Positions 8,759 to 17,779 of a stretch of DNA of 50,215 bases are shown here, piece after piece (the first letter of the stretch is position 1; every line of letters starts with the position of its first letter). The stretch is from Parendozoicomonas callyspongiae (GTDB taxonomy: Bacteria > Pseudomonadota > Gammaproteobacteria > Pseudomonadales > Endozoicomonadaceae). Where the stretch lies: NCBI RefSeq assembly GCF_023502345.1, contig NZ_JAMFLX010000029.1:1-50215 (forward strand), written 5' to 3'. Both the position numbers and the translations under genes were made by a program. The notes below the pieces were generated by a model that saw only the letters and a program-made list of their open reading frames with translations, searched no databases and had not been told where the DNA came from.

Positions 8759-11110
8759 ATGAAAACACCAGTATTTCTTAGATTACTGACTCTGGCAGTA
8801 TTTCTCTGCATCACTCTCAAATCAGGTGTGACCTTTTCAAGCCCAAAAGGGAAAGGAAGAGCGCCCACCCGCCCCTCCGAATCAGTCTCCACCACAAACG
8901 ACCATGAGCAGGTAGCCCCATCATCTTCAAAGAAACTACTTTTTGATGACTCCAGGGACATCAGGAAAATAGGCCTTAACACTTTAAAGGCCGTATCTCA
9001 GCCGAGAATAAAACAAGATGGTGATTGGCAACTTGACCTTGGGAAATACCATTCCTCCTCAAAACACTTAATCACCCTGAGGAGGCAGAATAGGACACTC
9101 CTGACAAGTGCAACGTACTTTGCTGATCCAGAGAACAAAACAAGAGGGGGGAAATGTAATCGATATATAAGTGAAGCTTTTCCCATCAGTGTCCATAACA
9201 CCACCCCAGATTACAATCTTTTTCTTTGTGTTGAATATGTCACTGAACTCCTGGAATATAATAACCAGAGAAGCGTTTCACCCATACTCCATACACTGCG
9301 GCTTACCGTTTATGCGACACCGGTTTCTGATGGTTTGAAAACATTTTTAAACGAACGGAATCGCCAACTTACTTTAAAATTTATCTTTACTAGAGCCAAT
9401 CAATCAGATACCAAAAAACCTACCATCAGGCTGATAGTGACACCTGAAAGTATCCTCTTTACAGAAAAAAACAGAGAACGGTCAGACCGGAAAGCTTATT
9501 TAAAAAGGTCACCAAACAATTATGCTATTTATAATATTCCACTAACCCCGGACCACAGGAGTACCATTGCTTACTGCAATCAAGAGCTGGATGAAAGACT
9601 CCAAAAAGCAGACACAAAACTCGACATTGCAGGGGAGCTTGATGGCGTTCGCTCGGTATTCCGGGAAGATGAAACGTTCCCTGGTTTTTTTCCCGTAATC
9701 AATACCAGCTTAATTACTGCCTTCACATTGCATTACATGAAGCTTTCAGAGGACGAGACTGACCAGTTTTACACTATTTTCAAAATTGTTGATATGAGCG
9801 GGTTATCGCTCCTGAATGATGACAGAGAACCGCTGGTTTGGATTATCCGCAAAGGCTCCTCTCTTTATGGAAGGAGGGACTTTTTAGAACTGTATGATAG
9901 CAATTTCTTATATTATAATCGTTCAGAAGAAGTCATATATGAAAAAACAATCACTGCCCCCGATTCTGTCAAGCCAGAAGTGGCTGTTTCAACTACCAGC
10001 AAAGGTCAGCAAAGTGCTCCCCCTCCTCAAGCACCGTCGGTAGAATCAAAGACCAACAACCTAAAAAAGCCTTTAACATTTCCAGCAAACCTTCTTCTGG
10101 CATGCTACGGAATGGTCAGGCAAGTGGGCAAACTGATTTTAAAGGCTATTCCAGACTGGGTAAGTCCACGGGAGACTGATTGGCAGATTGACCTAAAAAA
10201 ATACCTCTGCTCTTCCAAACACCTCATAACCTTGAGAAAGGACAATGGGATGATCCTAACTCGTGCTACATACCTTGCTGACCCTGACAACAAACGAAAA
10301 GAGGGGAAATTAAATCGATACATTAGTGAAGGCATCCCCATCACCGTTCATAGCAATCCCTTCTTCCTCTTTCTCGCTACTGAGTATGCAACAGAACATC
10401 TTGAATTTAACCAGCCTAAATCCATACACTATTCAAGTTCTATGCTCAAAACACTTCGACTTACGGTTTATGCGACGCCAACCTCTGAAGGGTTAAACCC
10501 ATATTTAAATCAGGGGAATTGCCAAATTGCTTTCGACTTTAACTTTACAAGAGCCAATCATACCACTTCCAATACGCCTACCTATATGTTGAAGGTAAGA
10601 CCGCAAAACATCTATTACATCAAGCACAATGCAAGCCTGACAGCAGGGAGAACTGGCCAATCAAAGCGATATACCACTTACAAAGTTCCATTGGCAACCG
10701 CACATGCGGACGCGATTATTAAGCACAACATACAATATGATGCGTTTTTATTTAGTGGCAAACCGTTCCTCGCTTTCAGATATTTTGACAGACAACCTTC
10801 AAAAATTCGGGCTAATGAGAAGCAACCCGGGTTCTTTCCCGTAATCAATGTCAACATGATTACTGCCCTTACAACGCACTACATGAAACTTTCTGATATT
10901 CATGAGATTGATAAGTTTATCATCAACATCATTGATGAGAATGGAGTCGCGAAACCGCCCTTTGATCAGGAGCCGTTGATCTGGCTTGTCGGCCATCAAA
11001 TTGACTATTCAACAGGCAAGTTGCAATATCACATGTATTTGAACGATACCAAGCAACCGGTTTTATTTGAAAGAGAAGCTACAGATCCCGACTCCCTGAA
11101 TACCGAATAA
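8759..11110 (+). CDS. Secreted protein with two tandem copies of an unknown domain, 783 aa
   Basis: The ATG at 8759 begins a clear signal peptide (MKTPVFLRLLTLAVFLCITL), so the protein is exported. The open frame extends to 8642, but that N-terminus would bury the signal. The mature protein holds two copies of a domain of roughly 305-310 residues, at about 89-401 and 474-778. Each opens with DWQ-[LI]-DL and SSKHLITLR, continues with AT-Y-[FL]-ADP, NRYISE, LRLTVYATP and FTRAN, and closes with GFFPVIN, THYMKLS (LHYMKLS in copy 1) and EPLVW/EPLIW. A Pro/Ser-rich linker and a hydrophobic stretch (LTFPANLLLACYGMV) separate them. The copies are diverged, so the duplication is old. I do not recognise the domain. 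The gene is more AT-rich than its neighbours and has no operon partner. Confidence 0.85.
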   Translation: MKTPVFLRLLTLAVFLCITLKSGVTFSSPKGKGRAPTRPSESVSTTNDHEQVAPSSSKKLLFDDSRDIRKIGLNTLKAVSQPRIKQDGDWQLDLGKYHSSSKHLITLRRQNRTLLTSATYFADPENKTRGGKCNRYISEAFPISVHNTTPDYNLFLCVEYVTELLEYNNQRSVSPILHTLRLTVYATPVSDGLKTFLNERNRQLTLKFIFTRANQSDTKKPTIRLIVTPESILFTEKNRERSDRKAYLKRSPNNYAIYNIPLTPDHRSTIAYCNQELDERLQKADTKLDIAGELDGVRSVFREDETFPGFFPVINTSLITAFTLHYMKLSEDETDQFYTIFKIVDMSGLSLLNDDREPLVWIIRKGSSLYGRRDFLELYDSNFLYYNRSEEVIYEKTITAPDSVKPEVAVSTTSKGQQSAPPPQAPSVESKTNNLKKPLTFPANLLLACYGMVRQVGKLILKAIPDWVSPRETDWQIDLKKYLCSSKHLITLRKDNGMILTRATYLADPDNKRKEGKLNRYISEGIPITVHSNPFFLFLATEYATEHLEFNQPKSIHYSSSMLKTLRLTVYATPTSEGLNPYLNQGNCQIAFDFNFTRANHTTSNTPTYMLKVRPQNIYYIKHNASLTAGRTGQSKRYTTYKVPLATAHADAIIKHNIQYDAFLFSGKPFLAFRYFDRQPSKIRANEKQPGFFPVINVNMITALTTHYMKLSDIHEIDKFIINIIDENGVAKPPFDQEPLIWLVGHQIDYSTGKLQYHMYLNDTKQPVLFEREATDPDSLNTE

Positions 11111-11151
11111 AATATGACTCTGATGAGTTTGCCTGTTAGGTTTTCAAACAT

Positions 11152-11179
11152 AAAAAAGGAGCTCTTGAGAGCTCCTTTT
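11152..11179. terminator. Bidirectional terminator between the two-domain secreted protein gene and rplT
   Basis: GGAGCTC (11158-11164) and GAGCTCC (11169-11175) enclose a TTGA loop. Six A on the left give a T tract on the minus strand for the thrS-infC-rpmI-rplT operon, and four T on the right serve the plus-strand gene. This shows that rplT transcription normally ends here and does not run on into pheST. Confidence 0.9.
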
Positions 11180-11205
11180 CTGATCAGACTGGTTGTCCGG
11201 CTAAA

Positions 11206-11562
11206 TTAAGCCAGAGCAGCCTTGGCCTGTGCAACGATAGCAGCGAAAGCCGCTTTTTCGTGAACAGCCAGATCAGCCATAACCTTACGGTCGATCTCAA
11301 CGTTAGCCTTCTTCAGACCAGCGATCAGACGAGAGTAGGTCATGCCGTTTATGCGGGCACCAGCATTGATACGGGCGATCCACAGGGCACGGAACTGACG
11401 CTTGCGCTGACGACGGTCACGGTAAGCGTACTGACCCGCTTTAGTGACAGCCTGCTTGGCAACACGGAATACGCGGGAACGCGCACCGTAGTAGCCTTTG
11501 GCCAGCTTCAGAACTTTTTTGTGACGACGACGGGCAACAACACCGCGCTTAACTCGAGCCAT
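11206..11562 (-). CDS. rplT: 50S ribosomal protein L20
   Basis: L20 binds 23S rRNA early in large-subunit assembly. The 118-residue sequence ([19 protein letters not shown] at the start) is full length, with the basic N-terminal extension and the globular C-terminal half, including [11 protein letters not shown]. In E. coli L20 also represses translation of rpmI-rplT by binding the messenger. It is the last gene of the operon, about 29 bases after rpmI, followed by a terminator. Confidence 0.98.
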   Translation of the reverse strand: MARVKRGVVARRRHKKVLKLAKGYYGARSRVFRVAKQAVTKAGQYAYRDRRQRKRQFRALWIARINAGARINGMTYSRLIAGLKKANVEIDRKVMADLAVHEKAAFAAIVAQAKAALA

Positions 11563-11591
11563 TTTACTTTCCTTTAATTAACCAGTCTGAA

Positions 11592-11786
11592 TTAACGTAC
11601 GCGCAGCATGCGTTCTACCAGCGGCTTGTCCGCTGCACTTACCAGAGAAGTGCCGCGCAGCTGACGCTTACGCTTGGTAGTCATCTTGGTCAGGATGTGG
11701 CTCTTGAAAGCGCTCTTACGCTTGAAACCGCTAGCGGTTTTCTTGAAGCGCTTTGCAGCACCAGAATTGGTCTTCATCTTTGGCAT
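11592..11786 (-). CDS. rpmI: 50S ribosomal protein L35
   Basis: A 64-residue basic ribosomal protein of the large subunit. The ATG at 11786 ([17 protein letters not shown]) is the conserved start; GGAG lies 7 bases upstream. An in-frame codon five residues earlier is not used by the family. It sits between infC and rplT in the canonical order. The sequence is complete, ending in LVERMLRVR. Confidence 0.97.
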   Translation of the reverse strand: MPKMKTNSGAAKRFKKTASGFKRKSAFKSHILTKMTTKRKRQLRGTSLVSAADKPLVERMLRVR

Positions 11787-11903
11787 GATTTGACTCCGCA
11801 TTCAAAGGCCCGGCCTGAGTTCATTGCCGACTCAGGTTAGGCAGCATAAATATGAAAGTAGACGAGTGAAGCGGAAGCCTGAACCGGCTTCCGCAGCAAA
11901 ACA

Positions 11904-12452
11904 TTACTTCCGCTTTTTAGGCGCAATTACCATGATCAGCTGACGACCTTCCATCTTTGGACGCTGTTCAACAGTACCCAGTTCTTCCAGGTCTTTTTCA
12001 ACCCGATTGAGCAGCTGCATTCCCAGTTCCTGGTGGGCCATCTCCCGACCGCGGTATCGCAGGGATACCTTGGCTTTATTGCCTTCTTCAAGGAAACGTA
12101 TCAGGTTGCGTAGTTTTACCTGATAATCTCCGTCTTCAGTCCCAGGTCGGAATTTAACTTCCTTGACCTGAGTCTGAACCTGCTTCTTCTTGGCAGCCGC
12201 CTTCTGTTTCTTGTCCTCATACAGATGCTTACCATAGTCCATGACCTTGCAGACCGGCGGCACGGCCGTCGCATTGATTTCTACAAGGTCAAGGGCCGCT
12301 TCTTCTGCATGTGCAAGGGCATCCCTCAGCGGAACAATACCGACCATTTCACCATCGGCACCTATCAGTCGTACTTCTTTTGCACGAATATTCTGATTGA
12401 TCGGGGCACGAGGTGCTTGCTGCCGACGGTCCCGCGGATTCGAACGTTTGAT
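11904..12452 (-). CDS. infC: Translation initiation factor IF-3, ATC start codon
   Basis: IF-3 binds the 30S subunit and rejects non-canonical start codons. The first ATG in the frame (12347) would remove the N-terminal domain. Reading upstream, homology runs back to [12 protein letters not shown] and [16 protein letters not shown], and the frame is closed by the thrS stop codon (12470-12468). The only plausible start between them is ATC at 12452-12450, with AGGAG 8 bases upstream. That gives 182 residues, against 180 in E. coli. infC is known to use AUU in E. coli, which lets IF-3 repress its own synthesis. AUC should work the same way. The gene starts 15 bases after thrS. Confidence 0.95.
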   Translation of the reverse strand: MKRSNPRDRRQQAPRAPINQNIRAKEVRLIGADGEMVGIVPLRDALAHAEEAALDLVEINATAVPPVCKVMDYGKHLYEDKKQKAAAKKKQVQTQVKEVKFRPGTEDGDYQVKLRNLIRFLEEGNKAKVSLRYRGREMAHQELGMQLLNRVEKDLEELGTVEQRPKMEGRQLIMVIAPKKRK

Positions 12453-12467
12453 TGCTAATTCTCCTGT

Positions 12468-14402
12468 TTAGCCAACAGATTTATTGTTACGGCTGCGCTC
12501 TTTCAATTCTGCTGCCAGCATTTCTTCGAAGGCCTCAACAGTCATGCTGCCCAGGTCTTCACCGGAACGCGTGCGCACTGCAACAGAACCAGATTCAACT
12601 TCCTTATCGCCCACAACGAGCAGGTAAGGCACTCTTTCAAGAGTGTGCTGGCGGATTTTAAAGCCGATCTTCTCGTTTCTCAAGTCCGCTTTCACTCGGA
12701 AACCACTGTTTTTCAAGCGTGCTTCTACATTTTGTACGTAAGATGCCTGACTGTCAGTGATATTCATGATGGCTGCCTGGGTCGGAGCCAGCCATGCAGG
12801 GAAGCGACCTTCGAAGTGTTCAATCAGAATACCGATGAAACGTTCGAAGGAACCGAGGATAGCACGGTGCAGCATAACCGGAGTTTTGCGCTCGCCATGT
12901 TCATCTACGTATTCTGCCCCCAGACGGCCAGGCATGGAGAAGTCAACCTGGATGGTACCGCACTGCCATACACGGCCAATGCAGTCCTTCAGGGAGAATT
13001 CCACCTTCGGGCCGTAGAACGCGCCTTCACCTGGCAGTTCTTCCCAGGGCAGACCTGCAGCATCCAGAGCTTCAGCCAGAGCTTTCTCGGCTTTATCCCA
13101 GATTTCGTCAGAGCCTACACGCTGCTCAGGACGGGTGGACAGCTTGTAGATCAGGTTTTCTTTTTCAAAACCGAAATCAGAGTAAACTTCATGCAGGAAG
13201 TCGATAAACTCAGAGACTTCAGACTGAATCTGATCTTCAGTCGCGAAGATATGGGCATCATCCTGCACAAAACCACGGACACGCATAATACCGTGCAGCG
13301 CACCTGAGGCTTCGTTACGGTGGCAGGAACCAAATTCTGCCAGACGCAGAGGCAGATCACGGTAACTCCGCAGACCCTGGTTGAATACCTGTACGTGGCA
13401 TGGGCAGTTCATCGGCTTCACCGCAACCACACGCTCATCACTCTTGAGAGTGAACATGTCGTTACCGAACTTGGAAGCGTGACCGGACTTCTCCCACAGG
13501 GAAATATCAACCAGTGACGGTGTCTTGATTTCCTGGTAACCGCGCTCCATCTGCTTCTGGCGCATGTACTGTTCCAGGGACTGGTAAATATTCCAGCCGT
13601 TTGGATGCCAGAACACCATACCAGGGGCTTCTTCCTGCAGGTGGAACAGATCAAGCTTTTTGCCGATCTTGCGGTGGTCACGCTTTTCCGCTTCTTCCAG
13701 ACGGTGCAGGTAAGCTTTCAGTGCTTTTTTATCAGCCCAGGCTGTCCCGTAAACACGGGTCAGCATTTCATTGCTGGAGTCACCACGCCAGTATGCACCG
13801 GCAACACGCATCAGCTTGAATGCTTTCAGCTTGCCAGTCGATGGCACGTGGGGACCACGACACAGGTCTTTCCAGCTACCTTGCTGGTACAGGGAAATTT
13901 CCTCGCCTTCCGGCAGGTCTTTGATAATCTCAACCTTGTAGCTTTCACCCATGCCGTCAAATTCTTTAATGGCATCTTCGCGAGATTTTACGACACGCTG
14001 GATAGCGATATCTTCTTTCGCCAGCTCCTCCATACGCTTTTCAATCCTGGCCAGATCCTCCAGATTGAAAGCACGCTCGTAAGCGAAGTCGTAGTAGAAA
14101 CCGTCTTCAATAACGGGCCCGATTGTCACCTGGGCACCAGGGAAAATTTCCTGGGTTGCCATGGCCAGCAGGTGGGCAGTGGAGTGACGGATCACTTCCA
14201 GACCATCTTCATCACGACTGGTAATAATACTCAGCTCAGCATCATTTTCAATGACATGGGAGGCATCAACCATACCACCATTGACGCGTCCGGCAAGTGT
14301 TGCCTTGGCCAGACCGGGGCCAATATCCTGCGCAACTTCCATTACAGAGACAGGCTGACCAAACTCGCGTTTGCTACCGTCGGGAAGGGTAATAACGGGC
14401 AT
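12468..14402 (-). CDS. thrS: Threonine-tRNA ligase
   Basis: ThrRS charges tRNA-Thr and edits mis-acylated serine. The 644-residue protein has the usual domains: TGS (1-62, [14 protein letters not shown]), the editing domain (about 63-225, with HSTAHLLA), the class II core (about 240-535, with [10 protein letters not shown], a zinc-binding Cys, and [12 protein letters not shown] as motif 2), and the anticodon-binding domain with [10 protein letters not shown]. The start at 14402 matches E. coli; a frame four codons longer exists. AAGGTG lies about 10 bases upstream. ThrRS represses its own translation in E. coli by binding tRNA-like hairpins in the leader, and such hairpins are present here. 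Confidence 0.98.
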   Translation of the reverse strand: MPVITLPDGSKREFGQPVSVMEVAQDIGPGLAKATLAGRVNGGMVDASHVIENDAELSIITSRDEDGLEVIRHSTAHLLAMATQEIFPGAQVTIGPVIEDGFYYDFAYERAFNLEDLARIEKRMEELAKEDIAIQRVVKSREDAIKEFDGMGESYKVEIIKDLPEGEEISLYQQGSWKDLCRGPHVPSTGKLKAFKLMRVAGAYWRGDSSNEMLTRVYGTAWADKKALKAYLHRLEEAEKRDHRKIGKKLDLFHLQEEAPGMVFWHPNGWNIYQSLEQYMRQKQMERGYQEIKTPSLVDISLWEKSGHASKFGNDMFTLKSDERVVAVKPMNCPCHVQVFNQGLRSYRDLPLRLAEFGSCHRNEASGALHGIMRVRGFVQDDAHIFATEDQIQSEVSEFIDFLHEVYSDFGFEKENLIYKLSTRPEQRVGSDEIWDKAEKALAEALDAAGLPWEELPGEGAFYGPKVEFSLKDCIGRVWQCGTIQVDFSMPGRLGAEYVDEHGERKTPVMLHRAILGSFERFIGILIEHFEGRFPAWLAPTQAAIMNITDSQASYVQNVEARLKNSGFRVKADLRNEKIGFKIRQHTLERVPYLLVVGDKEVESGSVAVRTRSGEDLGSMTVEAFEEMLAAELKERSRNNKSVG

Positions 14403-14436
14403 AAAACAATTCACCTTCTTGATGTTATCTCAGTGG

Positions 14437-14494
14437 CAATCCAGACCAGGGACTGCATGTTCAGTTTGCAGTGGCAGCCCTTACCAGGAGCTGC
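14437..14494 (-). promoter_or_regulatory. thrS translational operator: two tandem tRNA-Thr anticodon-arm mimics
   Basis: Two related segments precede thrS on the minus strand. Hairpin 1 (14493-14475) has stem CAGCTC/GGGCTG and the 7-base loop CTGGTAA. Hairpin 2 (14455-14437) has stem CAGTCC/GGATTG and loop CTGGTCT. An outer G-C pair extends each stem to 7 bp, and the stem bases differ between copies while pairing is kept. Each loop has the anticodon-loop layout: pyrimidine, U33, then GGU, the anticodon of tRNA-Thr. The first loop with its 3' stem (GGTAAGGG) matches E. coli tRNA-Thr(GGU). The copies lie within imperfect direct repeats of about 29 bases that begin CATGCAG and end TGCCACTG. Confidence 0.8.
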
Positions 14495-14711
14495 ATGCTG
14501 ACGCTCGTATTCACAGACCTGAGAGCCTGCCAGGAATTATTCGATAAGGAATCGGAAAAAACGTGGAAGCGAACAGAGCGTATAAAGTTGACGACCCATA
14601 CCAGAGGCCGTAACTCTTTGATTTATCATACTCCTCATTCCTCTTCACTGCCACTTTCCGCTGAATTGCCTGACACCAGATTTTCCTTGGTAAGGAGGCG
14701 CCATGGTGTTC

Positions 14712-15649
14712 TCAGATTACCGGAAGTTCCTGCCAGCATTTTTTTATGGCATATATACCCTGCCGATCCGGATACCAGTCAACCGTCGCAAGAATTTTCC
14801 CGGAGCGGATGGCAGCAAGAACACACTCCTCCCCGTCAAAGCCGGTAATTAAAACCTTGCCTGGCTTAACCAGGTCAGCGGCCCGTAAAGCACCCAGAGC
14901 CATATCATCATTCATGGTCATGATGGCATCCAGATCGAGGTATTTTTCCAGTAGCTTCATGGCCACAGACTCAGCCCGCTCTCTATTCCAATGGGCCGCT
15001 TCCACAGCTATGACTTTGAGCTTATTGCTTTTCAGCCACCCGCGTGCAACCCGCAAACGTTCATAAGAAGCCTGGTGCCCGGGCGGTCCGGCAATAATTG
15101 CAACCTTGGCGCCTGCGGGCAGACGTTGGACAAGAAGCTGAGCCAGAGCGCGTGAAGCTGAACCATTATCCGGGCCAACCCAGGCATAATCAGACGTTGC
15201 CGCCCCAAACGTTCCTGATCAAAACGGCTGCCAATATTCACAATAGGAATCCCTTTCCTTTTTGCCTGCACTAACTGGCCAATCAGTCCGCTTCCACCTG
15301 AAGGGGCAATAATCAGACCATCAACCTTTTCAGCCACCAGCTGTTTGAGCCAGATACGCTGAGAGGAATCATCAGTATTTCCCAGTGCTCCCCCTGACAG
15401 AATTCTGCACTGCCCACTACTGCGACAATATTGCCGGGCATATTCTTCAAGCTTCTGGTAAGCGGGCTGCTCCAGTCCACATAGAACCATGCCAATAACC
15501 GGTATCTTGATAGGGGTAACCGGAACATCAATTGTTTCGAGAACCTTTGTTTCAGAACGTGCGGGACTCGTCAGTCCATACCAGACCAGCAGGCCTGTCA
15601 GGCATAAAAAACAACGAAAACAGCTGCGATCTGGAGAAAACACGGTCAC
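14712..15649 (-). pseudogene. RbsB-like periplasmic sugar-binding protein, frameshifted
   Basis: Two minus-strand reading frames together make one periplasmic binding protein of the RbsB / Peripla_BP_4 type. The first (from 15649) has a signal-like N-terminus and runs through IIAPSGG and GIPIVNIGSRFDQERLG. The second, in another frame, continues immediately with AATSDYAWVGPDNGSASRAL, then VAIIAGPPGHQASYERL, NDDMALGAL and TGFDGEE, which are family landmarks. The break is at a run of four C on the plus strand (15203-15206). A fifth base would restore an uninterrupted protein of about 312 residues. No permease or ATPase genes accompany it. It may be a real lesion, a slippage site or a base-calling error in the homopolymer. 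Confidence 0.85.
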
Positions 15650-15820
15650 ACCAACGACTCCCTGGCACGCAAAACGCCGCTAGTGTAGCCCCCAAAAACA
15701 CGTAGAACCCTATGATTTCTGTGGTTTTTTTAGAACGTTAGCACCACGTTCACGTAACAAATTCACATAAGTTTATTAAGCAAACCTGCAAGTGCCGTGA
15801 ATTTTTCTATGCTTACTGAC

Positions 15821-15857
15821 CAGCATCAGCTCCCTGAAACCGGATCATCTGATGCTG
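15821..15857. repeat. 9-bp inverted repeat upstream of the unknown secreted protein gene
   Basis: CAGCATCAG (15821-15829) and CTGATGCTG (15849-15857) are perfect reverse complements with 19 bases between them. The element lies about 60 bases before the start of the next gene and could be a leader hairpin or an operator. No T tract follows, so it is not an obvious terminator. Confidence 0.5.
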
Positions 15858-15913
15858 AACGGCTTTAAACACAACGATGCAGTCTGACCAGAGAGAGGTA
15901 AACAGGGCAGCTC

Positions 15914-17602
15914 ATGAGTATGTTACAGAAATCAAGGCACTGGCTGGCACCACTGTCCATCATGTTGCTGGGCAGTACGGTACTGCCCGCCTCTGCCGAC
16001 AGTACAGGACCCGTTGAAGTCACCCCTGCCGGTGCCAGTGTCCGAGCAGATAGCAGTGGTGACATACACCTTCGCGTCAGCCGGGAACTGCTTACCGGCT
16101 CGCCGGAAAATCTCCGTGAAGCACTTCTGGATGTCATCCTTAATGACAGAAACCATAGCGCTCAGCCAGTCAGTATAGACGACGATGGTAAAATTCATTA
16201 TCTCGTTAGCTTCGGAACCAATCAGGCGGGTAGTCATATCCACCTCAAACCACTTCCATCGGAAGCCAAACTCGAGGACGCCATTGCCAACGCCGTAACC
16301 GGCCTTTCGACAATACTGACGCTCTCTGTCGTTGATGGAATAAGCCGCTGGAGAAATCTCAGTGAAGACAAGTACCTCAACCTGAACTACAAGAAAGCTG
16401 GTGAAAAACACGGTTATTACCGACAGAATGCAGATGACCAATACCTTGATGCCAGTAACAATGTAATTCCGGATATCAATGTAACCTCGCCACATATCGA
16501 CTGGGTGGAAGGTGACAACTTCGCTCAGGGGCTGGCGCGTAACTATGCCAACCAGGCAGTTCTGGTTTCATCATTCCTGCATGGCGATGCGGTCAAGGAT
16601 ATGGTTGCGCACCAGGTAGGCCCGAATGAAACCGGCAGAACCAGCTGGACTGATATTCTTCCAGATCTCTCCAGCACCCTGGCCATGGGTTTTTCTGGTG
16701 GAGGCCTGCGCTACCTGCAGGACTACCCCAAGTATGACGGTATTGACCATAGAGCCCTTGGAAAGGGAAGAACCGTTCTGGACCATGTCTCCATGTACAA
16801 CATGAGCAGTACAACCAACACCATGAGCCGTTCTATTCGCAAATTCCATGAGGCATTATTGAATGATGTCACGGAGCTTGATGACGGAGTGGTAACAAAA
16901 ATCGCTCAGGTTGCTCCCATTCTGGAGGGAGCACTGGCCCTGGCAGCCCTGAACTACTCAGGCTATGCAGGTCCTGATGTGGACGACTCGAACTCTTACC
17001 TACAAAACTTTCTCCCTGTATCCGTCGCGATCACTGCCATTTACAACTTCCGCGACCTGACAGCTGATCTTGCAACCGAAGCGGCTGGAGACAGAACTCT
17101 AGGTGAATTTGCAGCTACCGGTGCACTATTAGCCAGTACTGCAATACCCTACCTGCTGGGAGATAAGCTGGGTAGCTATAAGGATCTGGTTCTCGGTGAA
17201 ACAGCTGAAGCCAGTGGTTTCAGTCTAAGCATGGCCATCGGCATGACTTTGAACAAAGCCATTGGCGGAGATCCATCTTCGACTCAGACAAGACTGGTCA
17301 ATGCATCCTCAGGTCTGGCAATTGCCCTGGTCATGCATACACTGCAAAAATATCTGCCAGTTAAGGATGACTCCGGCACACTGATGAAAGATTACCTGAA
17401 GCCGGTTCTGGGCAACGCCGCCACGGGTACCGTCATCATGAACACTCTGGATCTGCTATCCCTGGCCAAGGATGAGTTGATCAAGCCATATCTTGTAGCG
17501 CCCCTGCTCGACAAGATGGGCGCGAGCAAGCCTGCGTCTGCCCAACCAGCCCTGCGCCTGAGAGCCCAGGTCACCAGCAAGGCTCCTCTTGCTAAGGGCT
17601 GA
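15914..17602 (+). CDS. Secreted hypothetical protein, 562 aa
   Basis: I do not recognise this protein. It starts with a good signal peptide (residues 1 to about 29: basic HW/KSRH region, the hydrophobic stretch LAPLSIMLLGSTVLP, then ASA before DSTG). The mature part is soluble-looking at first, with many Asn/Asp and Tyr residues around 150-200. In the second half, Ala/Leu-rich helices (for example EGALALAALNY near 334 and GALLASTAIPYLLG near 400) could be amphipathic or membrane-associated. A second ATG two codons downstream is an alternative start. The gene has its own terminator and no operon partner. Codon usage resembles the core genes, so it is not obviously recent. Confidence 0.8.
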   Translation: MSMLQKSRHWLAPLSIMLLGSTVLPASADSTGPVEVTPAGASVRADSSGDIHLRVSRELLTGSPENLREALLDVILNDRNHSAQPVSIDDDGKIHYLVSFGTNQAGSHIHLKPLPSEAKLEDAIANAVTGLSTILTLSVVDGISRWRNLSEDKYLNLNYKKAGEKHGYYRQNADDQYLDASNNVIPDINVTSPHIDWVEGDNFAQGLARNYANQAVLVSSFLHGDAVKDMVAHQVGPNETGRTSWTDILPDLSSTLAMGFSGGGLRYLQDYPKYDGIDHRALGKGRTVLDHVSMYNMSSTTNTMSRSIRKFHEALLNDVTELDDGVVTKIAQVAPILEGALALAALNYSGYAGPDVDDSNSYLQNFLPVSVAITAIYNFRDLTADLATEAAGDRTLGEFAATGALLASTAIPYLLGDKLGSYKDLVLGETAEASGFSLSMAIGMTLNKAIGGDPSSTQTRLVNASSGLAIALVMHTLQKYLPVKDDSGTLMKDYLKPVLGNAATGTVIMNTLDLLSLAKDELIKPYLVAPLLDKMGASKPASAQPALRLRAQVTSKAPLAKG

Positions 17603-17675
17603 TGAATGGAGCAGCTAAATACTGAGACCTTTTCGTCTTTTTAGAAGGAAAATGTCTCGAAATAGTTAAAAATGC

Positions 17676-17704
17676 AAAAGTCCGGGCTAAAAAACCGGGC
17701 TTTT
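17676..17704 (+). terminator. Rho-independent terminator after the secreted hypothetical protein gene
   Basis: AAAAGTCCGG and CCGGGCTTTT form a stem (one G-T pair) around an A-rich loop, and the T run is part of the right arm and its extension. It lies about 75 bases after the stop codon and upstream of mnmH, which therefore needs its own promoter. Confidence 0.8.
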
Positions 17705-17779
17705 ACTTACCAGTGCTCCCAAGCTGGTACAGCTCTGATAGAATGCCTGCTTTCATCTTGCCCGATACAAGTAAACGGA

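Noticed and set aside
14437-14494. A tRNA gene or tRNA fragment upstream of thrS
   Set aside because: Only the anticodon arm is imitated; there is no acceptor stem, D arm or T arm with GGTTCGA nearby.
13605-14501. A 298-codon plus-strand open frame opposite thrS
   Set aside because: Antisense shadow of thrS. The minus-strand frame is a complete ThrRS.
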